Position numbers and translations under genes: made by a program
Shown here: positions 50,708-59,078 of the stretch, in pieces
How the letters are laid out: every line of letters begins with the position of its first letter
Position numbering within the stretch: position 1 is the stretch's first letter
The notes under the pieces: model-generated
The model's database searches: none
What the model was told of the DNA's origin: nothing
The model's input: the letters and a program-made list of their open reading frames with translations, nothing else
From: Streptomyces liliifuscus
GTDB taxonomy: Bacteria > Actinomycetota > Actinomycetes > Streptomycetales > Streptomycetaceae
Direction of reading: 5' to 3'
Assembly: GCF_016598615.1 (NCBI RefSeq)
Contig: NZ_CP066831.1
Coordinates: forward strand, 8,432,001 to 8,496,000
DNA: 64,000 nucleotides

Positions 50708-52075
50708 TCATGGGCGCCGCTCCGGCCGGAAGTGCCGCTGGAGGCCCCGCCACACGTCGTCGTACGCGCGTTGCAGATGGTCGGCCTCGGCGGCCTGCGC
50801 GGTGGCGGTGACCGGCCAGCGCGTCTCGAACATGAAGGCCAGACCGTCGTCGATCTTCTGTGGCCGCAGCTCGGCGGCGCTCGCCCGGTCGAACGTCTCC
50901 CGGTCGGGACCGTGCGCCGACATCATGTTGTGCAGCGAGCCGCCCCCCGGCACGAACCCCTCCGCCTTGGCGTCGTACGCGCCCTCGATGAGCCCCATGT
51001 ACTCGCTCATCACGTTCCGGTGGAAGTACGGCGGCCGGAACGTGTCCTCGCCCACCAGCCAGCGCGGCGCGAAGACGACGAAGTCGACGCCCGCAAGGCC
51101 CGGGGTGTCGCTCGGGGAGGTGAGCACCGTGAAGATCGACGGGTCCGGGTGGTCGTAGCTGATGGTGCCGATCACATTGAACGCGCGCAGATCATAGGCG
51201 TACGGCACATGGTTGCCGTGCCAGGCGACGACATCCAGCGGGGAGTGGTCGTAGACGGCCGTCCAGAGGTTGCCGCAGAACTTGTTCACCACCTCCACCG
51301 GGCCCTCGACGTCCTCGTACGCGGCCACGGGCGCCCGGAAGTCGCGGGCGTTCGCCAGACCGTTGGCGCCGATCGGGCCGAGGTCGGGGAGCTGGAAGGG
51401 CGCCCCGTAGTTCTCGCACACATAGCCCCGGGCGGTTGGGTTCGTGCCGTCGTCGGACGCGGTGTCGAGCAGCTCCACACGGAAGCGCACCCCACGAGGA
51501 ATCAGCGCCACATGTCCCGGCTCCACATGCAGCAGCCCGAACTCGGTGCGCAGCAGCAGCCCGCCGCGCTCCGGCACGATCAGCAGCTCCCCGTCGGCGT
51601 CGCTGAACACCCGCTCCATCGAGGCATTGGCGTGGTAGAGGTGCACGGCCATGCCGGTGCGCTGTGTCGCGTCGCCGTTGCCGCCGAGCGTCCACAGGCC
51701 CGCCAGGAAGTCGGTGCCCGGGGAGGGCTTGGGCAGCGGGTTCCAGCGCAGCCGGTTCGGGTCGGGCACCGTCTCCGTGAAGGGCGCCGTGCGGATGGCG
51801 CCGTTTCCGGTGCGGGTGAAGGCCGGGTGCGCGGCCGACGGGTGGATCCGGTACAGCCACGACCTGCGGTTCTGCGCTCTCGGCTCGGTGAACGCCGTAC
51901 CGCTCAGCTGCTCCGCGTAGAGCCCGAGCGGGGCCCGCTGCGGAGAGTTGCGGCCGTGCGGCAGGGCACCCGGCACCGCCTCCGAACTGTGCTCGTTGCC
52001 GAACCCGGTGAGATACGTCAGCGCCTCGACGGTCTTCCGCAGTGTCTCGGCGGTGATCCGCCCGTCCCCGCTCAT
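50708..52075 (-). CDS. hmgA: Homogentisate 1,2-dioxygenase
   Basis: 455 aa Fe(II) ring-cleaving dioxygenase converting homogentisate to maleylacetoacetate in tyrosine/phenylalanine breakdown. Iron ligands align as His352, Glu358 and His388 (PPYFHRNVMSEYMG; NMMSAHGPD). N-terminal YLTGFGNEHSSEAVPGALP is diagnostic. ATG after GAGGGAG. The other pathway genes (hpd, fahA, maiA) are not in the window. Upstream lies a clear promoter whose spacer is a palindrome. Confidence 0.96.
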   Translation of the reverse strand: MSGDGRITAETLRKTVEALTYLTGFGNEHSSEAVPGALPHGRNSPQRAPLGLYAEQLSGTAFTEPRAQNRRSWLYRIHPSAAHPAFTRTGNGAIRTAPFTETVPDPNRLRWNPLPKPSPGTDFLAGLWTLGGNGDATQRTGMAVHLYHANASMERVFSDADGELLIVPERGGLLLRTEFGLLHVEPGHVALIPRGVRFRVELLDTASDDGTNPTARGYVCENYGAPFQLPDLGPIGANGLANARDFRAPVAAYEDVEGPVEVVNKFCGNLWTAVYDHSPLDVVAWHGNHVPYAYDLRAFNVIGTISYDHPDPSIFTVLTSPSDTPGLAGVDFVVFAPRWLVGEDTFRPPYFHRNVMSEYMGLIEGAYDAKAEGFVPGGGSLHNMMSAHGPDRETFDRASAAELRPQKIDDGLAFMFETRWPVTATAQAAEADHLQRAYDDVWRGLQRHFRPERRP

Positions 52076-52107
52076 GATCGCTCCCTCGTTCCTGATTCCT
52101 ATGCATC

Positions 52108-52136
52108 ACCGTAGGATTCGCGAAATCCGTGCGCAA
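52108..52136 (-). promoter_or_regulatory. hmgA promoter with palindrome in the spacer
   Basis: Minus strand: -35 TTGCGC (52131-52136), 17-bp spacer, -10 TACGGT (52108-52113). The spacer contains GGATTCGCGAAATCC (52114-52128), a near-palindrome around TTCGCGAA. A protein bound there would block the polymerase. Confidence 0.65.
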
Positions 52137-52254
52137 GAGGGAGATGCCCGTGCCTGCGGGGGCGACCGCGCGATCGCGCCAAGACCGCTGGAGTACCCGA
52201 GAACCAGACTTCAGAGGGATCCGCTTGTCAGAGCGGTGCTCTAATCTCCCCGGC

Positions 52255-52830
52255 ATGTCGTGGACGCGCGTATTCCTCACCGCGCTCGCGGCCTGTGCCC
52301 TGTTCGGCGCTCTGCTCGTCGGAGCGACGGGCTGCGGGTCCGACGAAGCGCGCGAGGGCGATGGCGTGAAGCCGTCGCCGGTGGGCAAGGTGCTGGAGGA
52401 CACGGACGAGGAAGGGCGGCACTACCGTGAGATCGACAAGAAGGACGCACCGAAGGTCGCGATCGAGATACAGCCCGACGGCGACAGCGACGGCTGGGAC
52501 GTGCGCCTGACCGTCCACGACTTCCGCTTCTCGCCGGCCGGTGCCGGGAAGACGGCCGAACCCGGCCGCGGGCACGCCCTCCTCCGCCTCGACGGCCGCC
52601 CCCTGTCCTTCCTGCGCGGCCCCACCCACCACATCGCCGGCAGTCTCGTTCCGCGCGGCACCCACCAGGTCTCCGTGCGCCTGCACGCCGACGACGACAC
52701 GGTGTGGGCCGTGGACGGCGAGCCCGTCGGCAGCACGGCGGACATCACCGTGTCCGATCCCGGGCCGACGGACACGGACACGGAGTCCGCGTCGGCGCCG
52801 GCGACGAGTGACCGGGGCGCGCACAAATGA
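52255..52830 (+). CDS. Small lipoprotein with extracytoplasmic beta-rich domain
   Basis: 191 aa. Signal peptide with lipobox VGATGC, so it is membrane-anchored outside. The domain (WDVRLTVHDFRFSP, GHALLRLDGRPLSFLRGPTH, then VPRGTHQVSVRLHADDDTVW) resembles a widespread periplasmic module found in metal-related and redox proteins; I cannot name its role. ATG at 52255; a longer in-frame start at 52129 would not encode a signal peptide first. Followed by a TetR gene 64 bp on. Confidence 0.78.
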   Translation: MSWTRVFLTALAACALFGALLVGATGCGSDEAREGDGVKPSPVGKVLEDTDEEGRHYREIDKKDAPKVAIEIQPDGDSDGWDVRLTVHDFRFSPAGAGKTAEPGRGHALLRLDGRPLSFLRGPTHHIAGSLVPRGTHQVSVRLHADDDTVWAVDGEPVGSTADITVSDPGPTDTDTESASAPATSDRGAHK

Positions 52831-52894
52831 GTGGCATGAGCACCGACATTCGTACCGAAGGGCAAGGTTCACCGGACCCCGGCGGAAAGGCATC

Positions 52895-53515
52895 ATGAAG
52901 CCCGTGCCCCCTGCGACCTCGCTGCGCCGCGCGCCCGTTCAAAGGCGTAGCGCCGAAAGACTCACCCGAATCCTCGACGCCTGCGCCGATCTCCTCGACG
53001 AGGTCGGCTACGACGCCCTCAGCACCCGCGCGGTCGCCCTGCGCGCCGGCGTGCCCATAGGGTCCGTCTACCGCTTCTTCGGCAACAAGCGCGCCATGGC
53101 CGACGCGCTCGCCCAGCGCAACCTCGACGTCTTCACCGAGCGCGTGGCCCTCCGCCTCCAGGAGACCGCGGGCGTGGGCGGCTGGCGCGCGGCCATGGAC
53201 GCGGTCCTCGACGAGTACCTCGCGATGAAACGCACCGCGCCCGGCTTCTCCCTCGTGGACTTCGGCAACCAGATACCCGTCGGCACCCGTGACGCCGAAC
53301 CCAACACGCGCGTCGCCGACCGCCTCACCGACATGCTCTCCTCCGTCCTGAACCGCGAACCCGACCAGGACCTGCGCCGCACCTTCCTCATCGCCGTCGA
53401 GGCCGCCGACACCCTCGTCCAGCTCGCCTTCCGCCTCGACCCGGCCGGCGACGAACGGGTCATAGAGGAGACCCGGGAACTGCTGAGGGCGTATCTGGCA
53501 CGGTCGCTCGACTGA
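52895..53515 (+). CDS. TetR-family regulator
   Basis: 206 aa. Helix-turn-helix ALSTRAVALRAGVPIGSVYR with FFGNKRAMADAL is classic; the C-terminal domain is of an AcrR type I cannot assign to a ligand. ATG after GGAAAGG. Followed by a GC-rich hairpin (53522-53546). A palindrome of the TetR type lies before the next gene, a molybdopterin oxidoreductase, and may be its target. Confidence 0.9.
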   Translation: MKPVPPATSLRRAPVQRRSAERLTRILDACADLLDEVGYDALSTRAVALRAGVPIGSVYRFFGNKRAMADALAQRNLDVFTERVALRLQETAGVGGWRAAMDAVLDEYLAMKRTAPGFSLVDFGNQIPVGTRDAEPNTRVADRLTDMLSSVLNREPDQDLRRTFLIAVEAADTLVQLAFRLDPAGDERVIEETRELLRAYLARSLD

Positions 53516-53521
53516 CGGAGA

Positions 53522-53546
53522 GGCCGGGCGACAACGTTGCCCGGCC
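53522..53546 (+). terminator. Hairpin terminator after the TetR gene
   Basis: Perfect 8-bp stem GGCCGGGC / GCCCGGCC with a 9-nt loop, 6 nt after the stop. Confidence 0.65.
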
Positions 53547-53650
53547 CCACCCGGCCGGACTCCACCCCACTCGGCCCGTCCCCGCCCGGCGCGGACACCC
53601 GAACGGCGCGCGAATTTCCGACGTGACCCCCGCGACCCCTCCCCAGCGTC

Positions 53651-53666
53651 CATACCGGTCGGTATG
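53651..53666. promoter_or_regulatory. TetR-type operator before the molybdopterin oxidoreductase
   Basis: CATACCG-GT-CGGTATG, 7-bp perfect arms. It contains a TATGCT -10-like hexamer at its downstream end (53663-53668), 50 bp before the gene start. Confidence 0.7.
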
Positions 53667-53716
53667 CTCGGCCGGGTAAGCGCGTCACCGTTGCCGCCAC
53701 CCCTCCGGGAGGACCC

Positions 53717-55972
53717 GTGTCCACCACCGCCGACTCCCGAACAGCTCTGCGTATCTGTCCCCTCTGCGAGGCGACCTGCGGGCTCACCCTCACCATCGAG
53801 GGGACCCGGGTGACGAGCGCGCGCGGGGACCGCGACGACGTGTTCAGTCAGGGGTTCATCTGCCCGAAGGGCGCCTCGTTCGGGGCGGCCGACGGCGACC
53901 CCGACCGGCTGCGGACCCCGCTGGTGCGCAAGGACGGCGAACTGCGCGAAGCCACCTGGGAAGAGGCCTTCGACGCCGTCGCGGCCGGACTGCGCCCGGT
54001 CGTCGAGCGGTACGGGCCGCACGCCGTGGGAGCCGTCCTCGGCAACCCGAACGTGCACACCATGGCCGGTGCCCTCTACCCGACCGTGCTGCTCGGGGGC
54101 CTCGGCACCCACAGTCTCTTCACCGCGTCCACGCTCGACCAGATGCCCAAGCACGTCTCCAGCGGACTGCTCTACGGCGACGCCAACGCGATCCCCGTGC
54201 CCGACCTCGACCGTACCGACCACCTGCTGCTCATCGGCGCCAACCCCCTCGAATCCAACGGCAGCCTGTGCACCGCCCCCGACTTCCCCGGCAAGCTCAA
54301 GGCCCTCAAGGCGCGCGGCGGCACCCTCACCGTCATCGACCCGCGCCGCACCCGCACCGCCAAGCTCGCCGACCGGCACGTGGCCATCCGCCCCGGCACC
54401 GACGCGCTGCTGCTCGCGGCCATGGCGTACGTCCTCTTCGAGGAGCGGCTCACCGACCTCGGCGAGCTCACCGAGCTGGTGCGGGGGACCGACGAACTCC
54501 GCGAGGCCATGAGGGACTTCACCCCGGAAGCCGCCGCCGAGGCCTGTGACGTCGACGCCGACACGATCCGCGCGCTCGCCCGTGAACTGGCCGCCGCGCC
54601 CACCGCCGCCGTATACGGCCGCATCGGCAGCTGCACCGTCCCGCACGGCACCCTGGCCAGCTGGCTGGTCGACATCCTGAACATCCTCACCGGCAACCTC
54701 GACCGACCCGGCGGCGCCCTCTTCCCGCAGGCCGCCACCGACCGGACACCCCGCCCCGCCGGGCCCGGCCACGGCTTCGCGCTCGGCCGCTGGCACAGCC
54801 GCGTGAGCCGTCACCCCGAGGCCAAGGGCGAACTGCCGATGGCCGCGCTCGCCGAGGAGATCGACACCGCGACCGCCGAGGGCGAGCCGATCCGTGCCCT
54901 CGTCGTCATCGCCGCCAACCCCGTCCTGTCCGCGCCCGACGGCGACCGCCTCGACAAGGCCCTCGGCTCGCTCGACTTCATGGTCAGCGTCGACCCCTAC
55001 CTCAACGAGACCTCACGGCACGCCCACGTCGTACTGCCGCCGCCCCCGCCCTCCCAGAGCCCGCACCACGACTTCGCCTTCAACACCCTCGCCGTACGCA
55101 ACCAGGTCCGCTACACCCGCGCCGCCGTCCCCCTGGAGCCCGGCCGAATGGCCGAGACGGAGATCCTCGCCCGGCTCGTCCTCGCCGCCACCGGCATGCA
55201 CGGCGCCGACCCCTCAGCCGTCGACGACCTGGTCATCAGCCAGACCCTCGGCAAGGCCGTCAAGGAAACCCACTCCCCGGCGCACGGCCGCGACCCGCGT
55301 GAACTCGCCGCACGGCTCACCGGCGAGACCGGCCCAGAGCGACGCCTCGACATGATGCTGCGCCTCGGCCCGTACGGCGACGGATTCGGCGTACGCCCCG
55401 AAGGGCTGACCCTGGAGAAGCTGCTCGACCAGCCCCACGGCATCGACCTCGGACCGCTCCAGTCGCGCCTCCCGCAGCCCCTCAAGACCCGCAGCGGACT
55501 CGTGGAACTCCTCCCGGGGCCGCTCGCCGACGACCTCCCGCGTCTGCGGGACGCACTGCGCCGGCGCCCCGAGGGCCTCGTCCTCGTCGGCCGCCGTCAC
55601 CTGCGCTCAAACAACAGCTGGATGCACAACATCCCCGCCCTCACCGGCGGCACCAACCGCTGCACCCTGCACATCCACCCCGACGACGCCGAACGCCTCG
55701 GCGTCACCGACGGGGCGCCGGTACGGGTGAAGGGCGCCGGGGGAGAGGTCGTCGCCCCCGCCGAGATCACCGACGCCGTACGACGCGGAGTCGTGAGCCT
55801 GCCGCACGGCTGGGGACACGACCGCCCCGGCACCCGGACGAACCACGCCGCCGAGGACCCCGGCGTCAACGTCAACCAGCTCCTCGACGGCAGCCTCCTC
55901 GACCCGCTGTCCGGCACAGCGGTGCTCAATGGCGTACCCATCGATATCGCGCCAACAGGCACAACGCCCTGA
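53717..55972 (+). CDS. Molybdopterin oxidoreductase (MopB family, 4Fe-4S)
   Basis: 751 aa cytoplasmic oxidoreductase of the DMSO-reductase superfamily. The N-terminal 4Fe-4S site is C14-x2-C17-x3-C21-x27-C49 followed by PKG. The central domain (STLDQMPKHVSSGLLYG, LLIGANPLESNGSL) and the C-terminal MGD-binding domain (GRRHLRSNNSWMHNIPALT, LPHGWGHDR) are complete. No small or membrane subunit is adjacent, so it is a single-chain enzyme; the substrate is unknown (formate dehydrogenase-like or oxyanion/organic reductase). GTG after GGGAGGA. Confidence 0.9.
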   Translation: MSTTADSRTALRICPLCEATCGLTLTIEGTRVTSARGDRDDVFSQGFICPKGASFGAADGDPDRLRTPLVRKDGELREATWEEAFDAVAAGLRPVVERYGPHAVGAVLGNPNVHTMAGALYPTVLLGGLGTHSLFTASTLDQMPKHVSSGLLYGDANAIPVPDLDRTDHLLLIGANPLESNGSLCTAPDFPGKLKALKARGGTLTVIDPRRTRTAKLADRHVAIRPGTDALLLAAMAYVLFEERLTDLGELTELVRGTDELREAMRDFTPEAAAEACDVDADTIRALARELAAAPTAAVYGRIGSCTVPHGTLASWLVDILNILTGNLDRPGGALFPQAATDRTPRPAGPGHGFALGRWHSRVSRHPEAKGELPMAALAEEIDTATAEGEPIRALVVIAANPVLSAPDGDRLDKALGSLDFMVSVDPYLNETSRHAHVVLPPPPPSQSPHHDFAFNTLAVRNQVRYTRAAVPLEPGRMAETEILARLVLAATGMHGADPSAVDDLVISQTLGKAVKETHSPAHGRDPRELAARLTGETGPERRLDMMLRLGPYGDGFGVRPEGLTLEKLLDQPHGIDLGPLQSRLPQPLKTRSGLVELLPGPLADDLPRLRDALRRRPEGLVLVGRRHLRSNNSWMHNIPALTGGTNRCTLHIHPDDAERLGVTDGAPVRVKGAGGEVVAPAEITDAVRRGVVSLPHGWGHDRPGTRTNHAAEDPGVNVNQLLDGSLLDPLSGTAVLNGVPIDIAPTGTTP

Positions 55973-56009
55973 CCTGGAGTTTTGCGCTTATTGCTCGCGT
56001 GTCAACATC

Positions 56010-56039
56010 TTGTTAAGCCTTGTGTGGCCGCCCTAACGT
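56010..56039 (+). promoter_or_regulatory. Promoter of the CitMHS transporter gene
   Basis: TTGTTA (56010-56015), 18-bp spacer, TAACGT (56034-56039). CCTAACGT at 56032-56039 pairs with ACGTTAGG at 56078-56085, so the -10 lies in one arm of an 8-bp inverted repeat. Confidence 0.55.
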
Positions 56040-56094
56040 CACTCGAACCGCCGGCCCTGGTGGGAGTTCAAGGGCGAACGTTAGGTATCCACTC

Positions 56095-57552
56095 ATGCTG
56101 ACCATCCTCGGCTTCACCATGATCGCGACCTTCCTGGTCCTGATCATGATGAAGAAGATGTCGCCGATCGCGGCGCTCGTACTGATCCCGGCACTCTTCT
56201 GCGTGTTCGTCGGAAAGGGCGCGCATCTCGGCGACTACGTCATCGAAGGGGTGGGCACCCTCGCGCCCACCGCCGCGATGCTGATGTTCGCCATCGTGTA
56301 CTTCGGCGTCATGATCGACGTCGGCCTCTTCGACCCGATCGTCCGAGGCATCCTCAAGTTCTGCAAGGCCGACCCGCTGCGCATCGTCGTCGGCACGGCC
56401 CTGCTCGCCGCGATCGTCTCCCTCGACGGCGACGGCTCGACGACCTTCATGATCACGGTCTCGGCGATGTACCCGCTCTACAAACGCCTCAAGATGAGCC
56501 TCGTCGTGATGACCGGCGTCGCCGCCACCGCCAACGGCGTCATGAACACGCTGCCCTGGGGCGGCCCCACCGCCCGCGCCGCCACCGCGCTCAAGCTCGA
56601 CGCCGGCGACATCTTCGTCCCGATGATCCCGGCGCTCGCCGTCGGCCTGGTCGCCGTGATCGCCCTCTCGTACGTCCTCGGCCTCCGCGAGCGCAAGCGC
56701 CTCGGCGTGCTGAGCCTGGCCGACGTGCTGACGGACGAGAAGCAGCTGGTCGAGGAGCCCGAGACCGAGACCGTGCTCGTCGGCGCCGGTGCCACCGCCG
56801 CCGGCGGCCCGGGCGACGGCAAGGTGCGCATGACCAAGACCACCGGCGGCGCGGGCTCCGGCACCGACGCCACCGACGACGACAGCGACGGCGAGGAGGA
56901 CGACGTCCGCCTCCAGGGCCTCGACCCGAACCGCCCGACGCTGCGTCCCAAGCTGTACTGGTTCAACGCACTGCTCACGGCGACGCTCCTGACCGCCATG
57001 ATCATGGAACTGCTGCCGATCCCGGTCCTGTTCGTGCTCGCCGCCGCGCTCGCCCTCACGGTCAACTTCCCGCACATCCCCGACCAGAAGGCCCGCCTCG
57101 CCGCCCACGCCGACAACGTCCTCAACGTCTCCGGCATGGTCTTCGCCGCCGCCGTCTTCACCGGCGTCCTCCAGGGCACCGGCATGGTCGACTCCATGGC
57201 CAACTGGCTCGTCGACGGCATCCCCGACGGCATGGGCCCGCACATGGCCCTCGTCACCGGCGTCCTCAGCCTCCCGCTCACCTACTTCATGTCGAACGAC
57301 GGCTTCTACTTCGGCGTCCTGCCGGTCCTCGCCGAGGCGGGCGCGGCCCACGGGGTCTCCCCGCTGGAGATCGCCCGCGCCTCGCTCGTCGGCCAGCCGC
57401 TCCACATGTCGAGCCCGCTCGTCCCGGCCGTGTACGTCCTGGTCGGCATGGCCAAGGTCGAGTTCGGCGACCACACCAAGTTCGTCGTCAAGTGGGCCGC
57501 CCTCACCTCCCTCGTGGTCCTCGGCGCCGGAATCCTGTTCGGCATCATCTGA
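56095..57552 (+). CDS. CitMHS-family divalent metal-citrate transporter
   Basis: 485 aa multi-helix transporter of the CitMHS family, which takes up citrate complexed with Mg, Ca or Fe by proton symport. Signatures include SLDGDGSTTFMITVSAMYPL, LPWGGPTARAATALKLDAGD and LTYFMSNDGFYFGVLPVLAE. A hydrophilic loop of about 85 residues in mid-protein (Asp/Glu/Gly-rich) is longer than in Bacillus CitM. ATG at 56095; no strong ribosome site. Two-component regulators usual for this family are not adjacent. Confidence 0.92.
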   Translation: MLTILGFTMIATFLVLIMMKKMSPIAALVLIPALFCVFVGKGAHLGDYVIEGVGTLAPTAAMLMFAIVYFGVMIDVGLFDPIVRGILKFCKADPLRIVVGTALLAAIVSLDGDGSTTFMITVSAMYPLYKRLKMSLVVMTGVAATANGVMNTLPWGGPTARAATALKLDAGDIFVPMIPALAVGLVAVIALSYVLGLRERKRLGVLSLADVLTDEKQLVEEPETETVLVGAGATAAGGPGDGKVRMTKTTGGAGSGTDATDDDSDGEEDDVRLQGLDPNRPTLRPKLYWFNALLTATLLTAMIMELLPIPVLFVLAAALALTVNFPHIPDQKARLAAHADNVLNVSGMVFAAAVFTGVLQGTGMVDSMANWLVDGIPDGMGPHMALVTGVLSLPLTYFMSNDGFYFGVLPVLAEAGAAHGVSPLEIARASLVGQPLHMSSPLVPAVYVLVGMAKVEFGDHTKFVVKWAALTSLVVLGAGILFGII

Positions 57553-57640
57553 GCCCCGGCTCCCGGGAGTCCGGCCCCGGCCGGACCCACCCCGTTCGTC
57601 CGATCCCGTTCGTCCGATCCGTCCAACGGAGGGTGTCACT

Positions 57641-58876
57641 GTGAGGCCCGGTGGGAACCGCGGCTGGCTGCTCCGCCTCGTCATCGCCTTCAGCTTCGCG
57701 CAGGGGGCGGTGTCGATGGCACGGCCCGCCGTCTCCTACCGGGCCCTCGCACTGGGCGCCGACGAGCGGGCGATCGGCGTGATCGCGGGCGTCTACGCAC
57801 TGCTGCCCCTGTTCGCCGCCGTACCGCTCGGACGCAGGACCGACCACGGCCGGTGCGCCCCGCTGCTCCCGGTCGGCGTCGTCCTCATAGCCGGGGGCTG
57901 CGCCCTCAGCGGTACGGCGAACTCCCTTGCCGCGATGGCGGCCTGGAGCGGGGTGATGGGCCTCGGACACCTCTCCTTCGTGATCGGCGCCCAGTCGATC
58001 GTGGCCCGCCAGTCCGCACCGCGGGACCAGGACCGCAACTTCGGCCACTTCACCATCGGCGCCTCGCTCGGCCAGCTGGTCGGACCGATCGCCGCGGGCG
58101 CCCTGATCGGCGGCCCCGACATGGCGGGCACCAGCGCCCTCGCCCTGCTGGTCGCGGGCGCCGTCGCCGCGGTCTCGTTCGTCTCGCTGTGGCGCATAGA
58201 GCACCGCGACCGGCCCAAGTCCCGTACCGGACGCGGCGATCGGGTCCCCGTGCACCGCATACTGCGCACCCGGGGCGTACCCGCGGGCATCTTCATCAGC
58301 CTCGCCGTGCTGTCCGCGACGGACATCCTCACCGCGTATCTGCCGGTGGTCGGCGAACACCGGGGTATCGCGCCCTCCGTGATCGGCCTGCTGCTCAGCC
58401 TGCGCGCGGCGGCGACCATAGCCTGCCGCCTGGTCATGACGCCCATGCTGCGGCTCCTCGGCAGGGCCGCGCTGCTCAGCACGACCTGTCTGCTGGGGGC
58501 CCTCCTGTGCGCCGGGATCGCGCTGCCCGTGCCGGTCTGGGGCCTCGCCGTGATCCTCGCCCTGCTCGGCTTCTGCCTGGGCGTCGGCCAGCCCCTGTCC
58601 ATGACCACGGTCGTCCAGGCCGCCCCGGACGACGCCCGCTCCACCGCCCTCGCCCTGCGCCTGACCGGCAACCGGCTCGGCCAGGTCGCCGCGCCCGCCA
58701 CCGCGGGCCTGGTCGCCGGAGTCGCCGGTGTGGCAGCGCCGTTCGTGATGCTCGGAGCGCTGCTGCTGATCGCCTCGGGGCTCGGGCTGCGACAGGGACG
58801 TACGGGAGCCGCCGGTCCCGAGCCCGCGGAACGTAGGGGACGTACGCCATCCGCACCGGAGCCCGAGAGACACTGA
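57641..58876 (+). CDS. Major facilitator superfamily transporter
   Basis: 411 aa, 12 hydrophobic segments with an internal hydrophilic break after the sixth. GTG after GGAGGG. Loop 2-3 reads LGRRTDHGRC, the usual MFS-type basic motif. Substrate unknown. It follows the citrate transporter by 88 bp; the gap has two copies of CGTTCGTCCGATCC (about 57592 and 57607). Confidence 0.88.
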   Translation: MRPGGNRGWLLRLVIAFSFAQGAVSMARPAVSYRALALGADERAIGVIAGVYALLPLFAAVPLGRRTDHGRCAPLLPVGVVLIAGGCALSGTANSLAAMAAWSGVMGLGHLSFVIGAQSIVARQSAPRDQDRNFGHFTIGASLGQLVGPIAAGALIGGPDMAGTSALALLVAGAVAAVSFVSLWRIEHRDRPKSRTGRGDRVPVHRILRTRGVPAGIFISLAVLSATDILTAYLPVVGEHRGIAPSVIGLLLSLRAAATIACRLVMTPMLRLLGRAALLSTTCLLGALLCAGIALPVPVWGLAVILALLGFCLGVGQPLSMTTVVQAAPDDARSTALALRLTGNRLGQVAAPATAGLVAGVAGVAAPFVMLGALLLIASGLGLRQGRTGAAGPEPAERRGRTPSAPEPERH

Positions 58877-59078
58877 ACAGACCTCATTCGCACCGGAGTT
58901 GGCCCCGACGCCCCTGTTTCACGAGAGGGCCCTCCACAAGGCCCGCCCGATTCCGCCGCAAGTCTTCCCCGGGATGTGTGCGGTCCGTTAGCTTCCGTGA
59001 CTCATAGGTCTCGTACGACCCGCGAGACCTCCGATCGCGGAGCAACAGCGCCCTGTGAGCCCCCGGGGGTCACGTCCC

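Noticed and set aside
49862..52114. 750-codon plus-strand frame across GntR and hmgA
   Set aside because: Antisense to two clearly recognisable genes; the product is Arg/Val/Gly-rich low-complexity sequence.
56078..56085. Inverted repeat CCTAACGT/ACGTTAGG as a riboswitch or terminator before the CitMHS gene
   Set aside because: The arms are only 8 bp with a 38-nt loop and one arm is the likely -10 box; coincidence or an operator is simpler.
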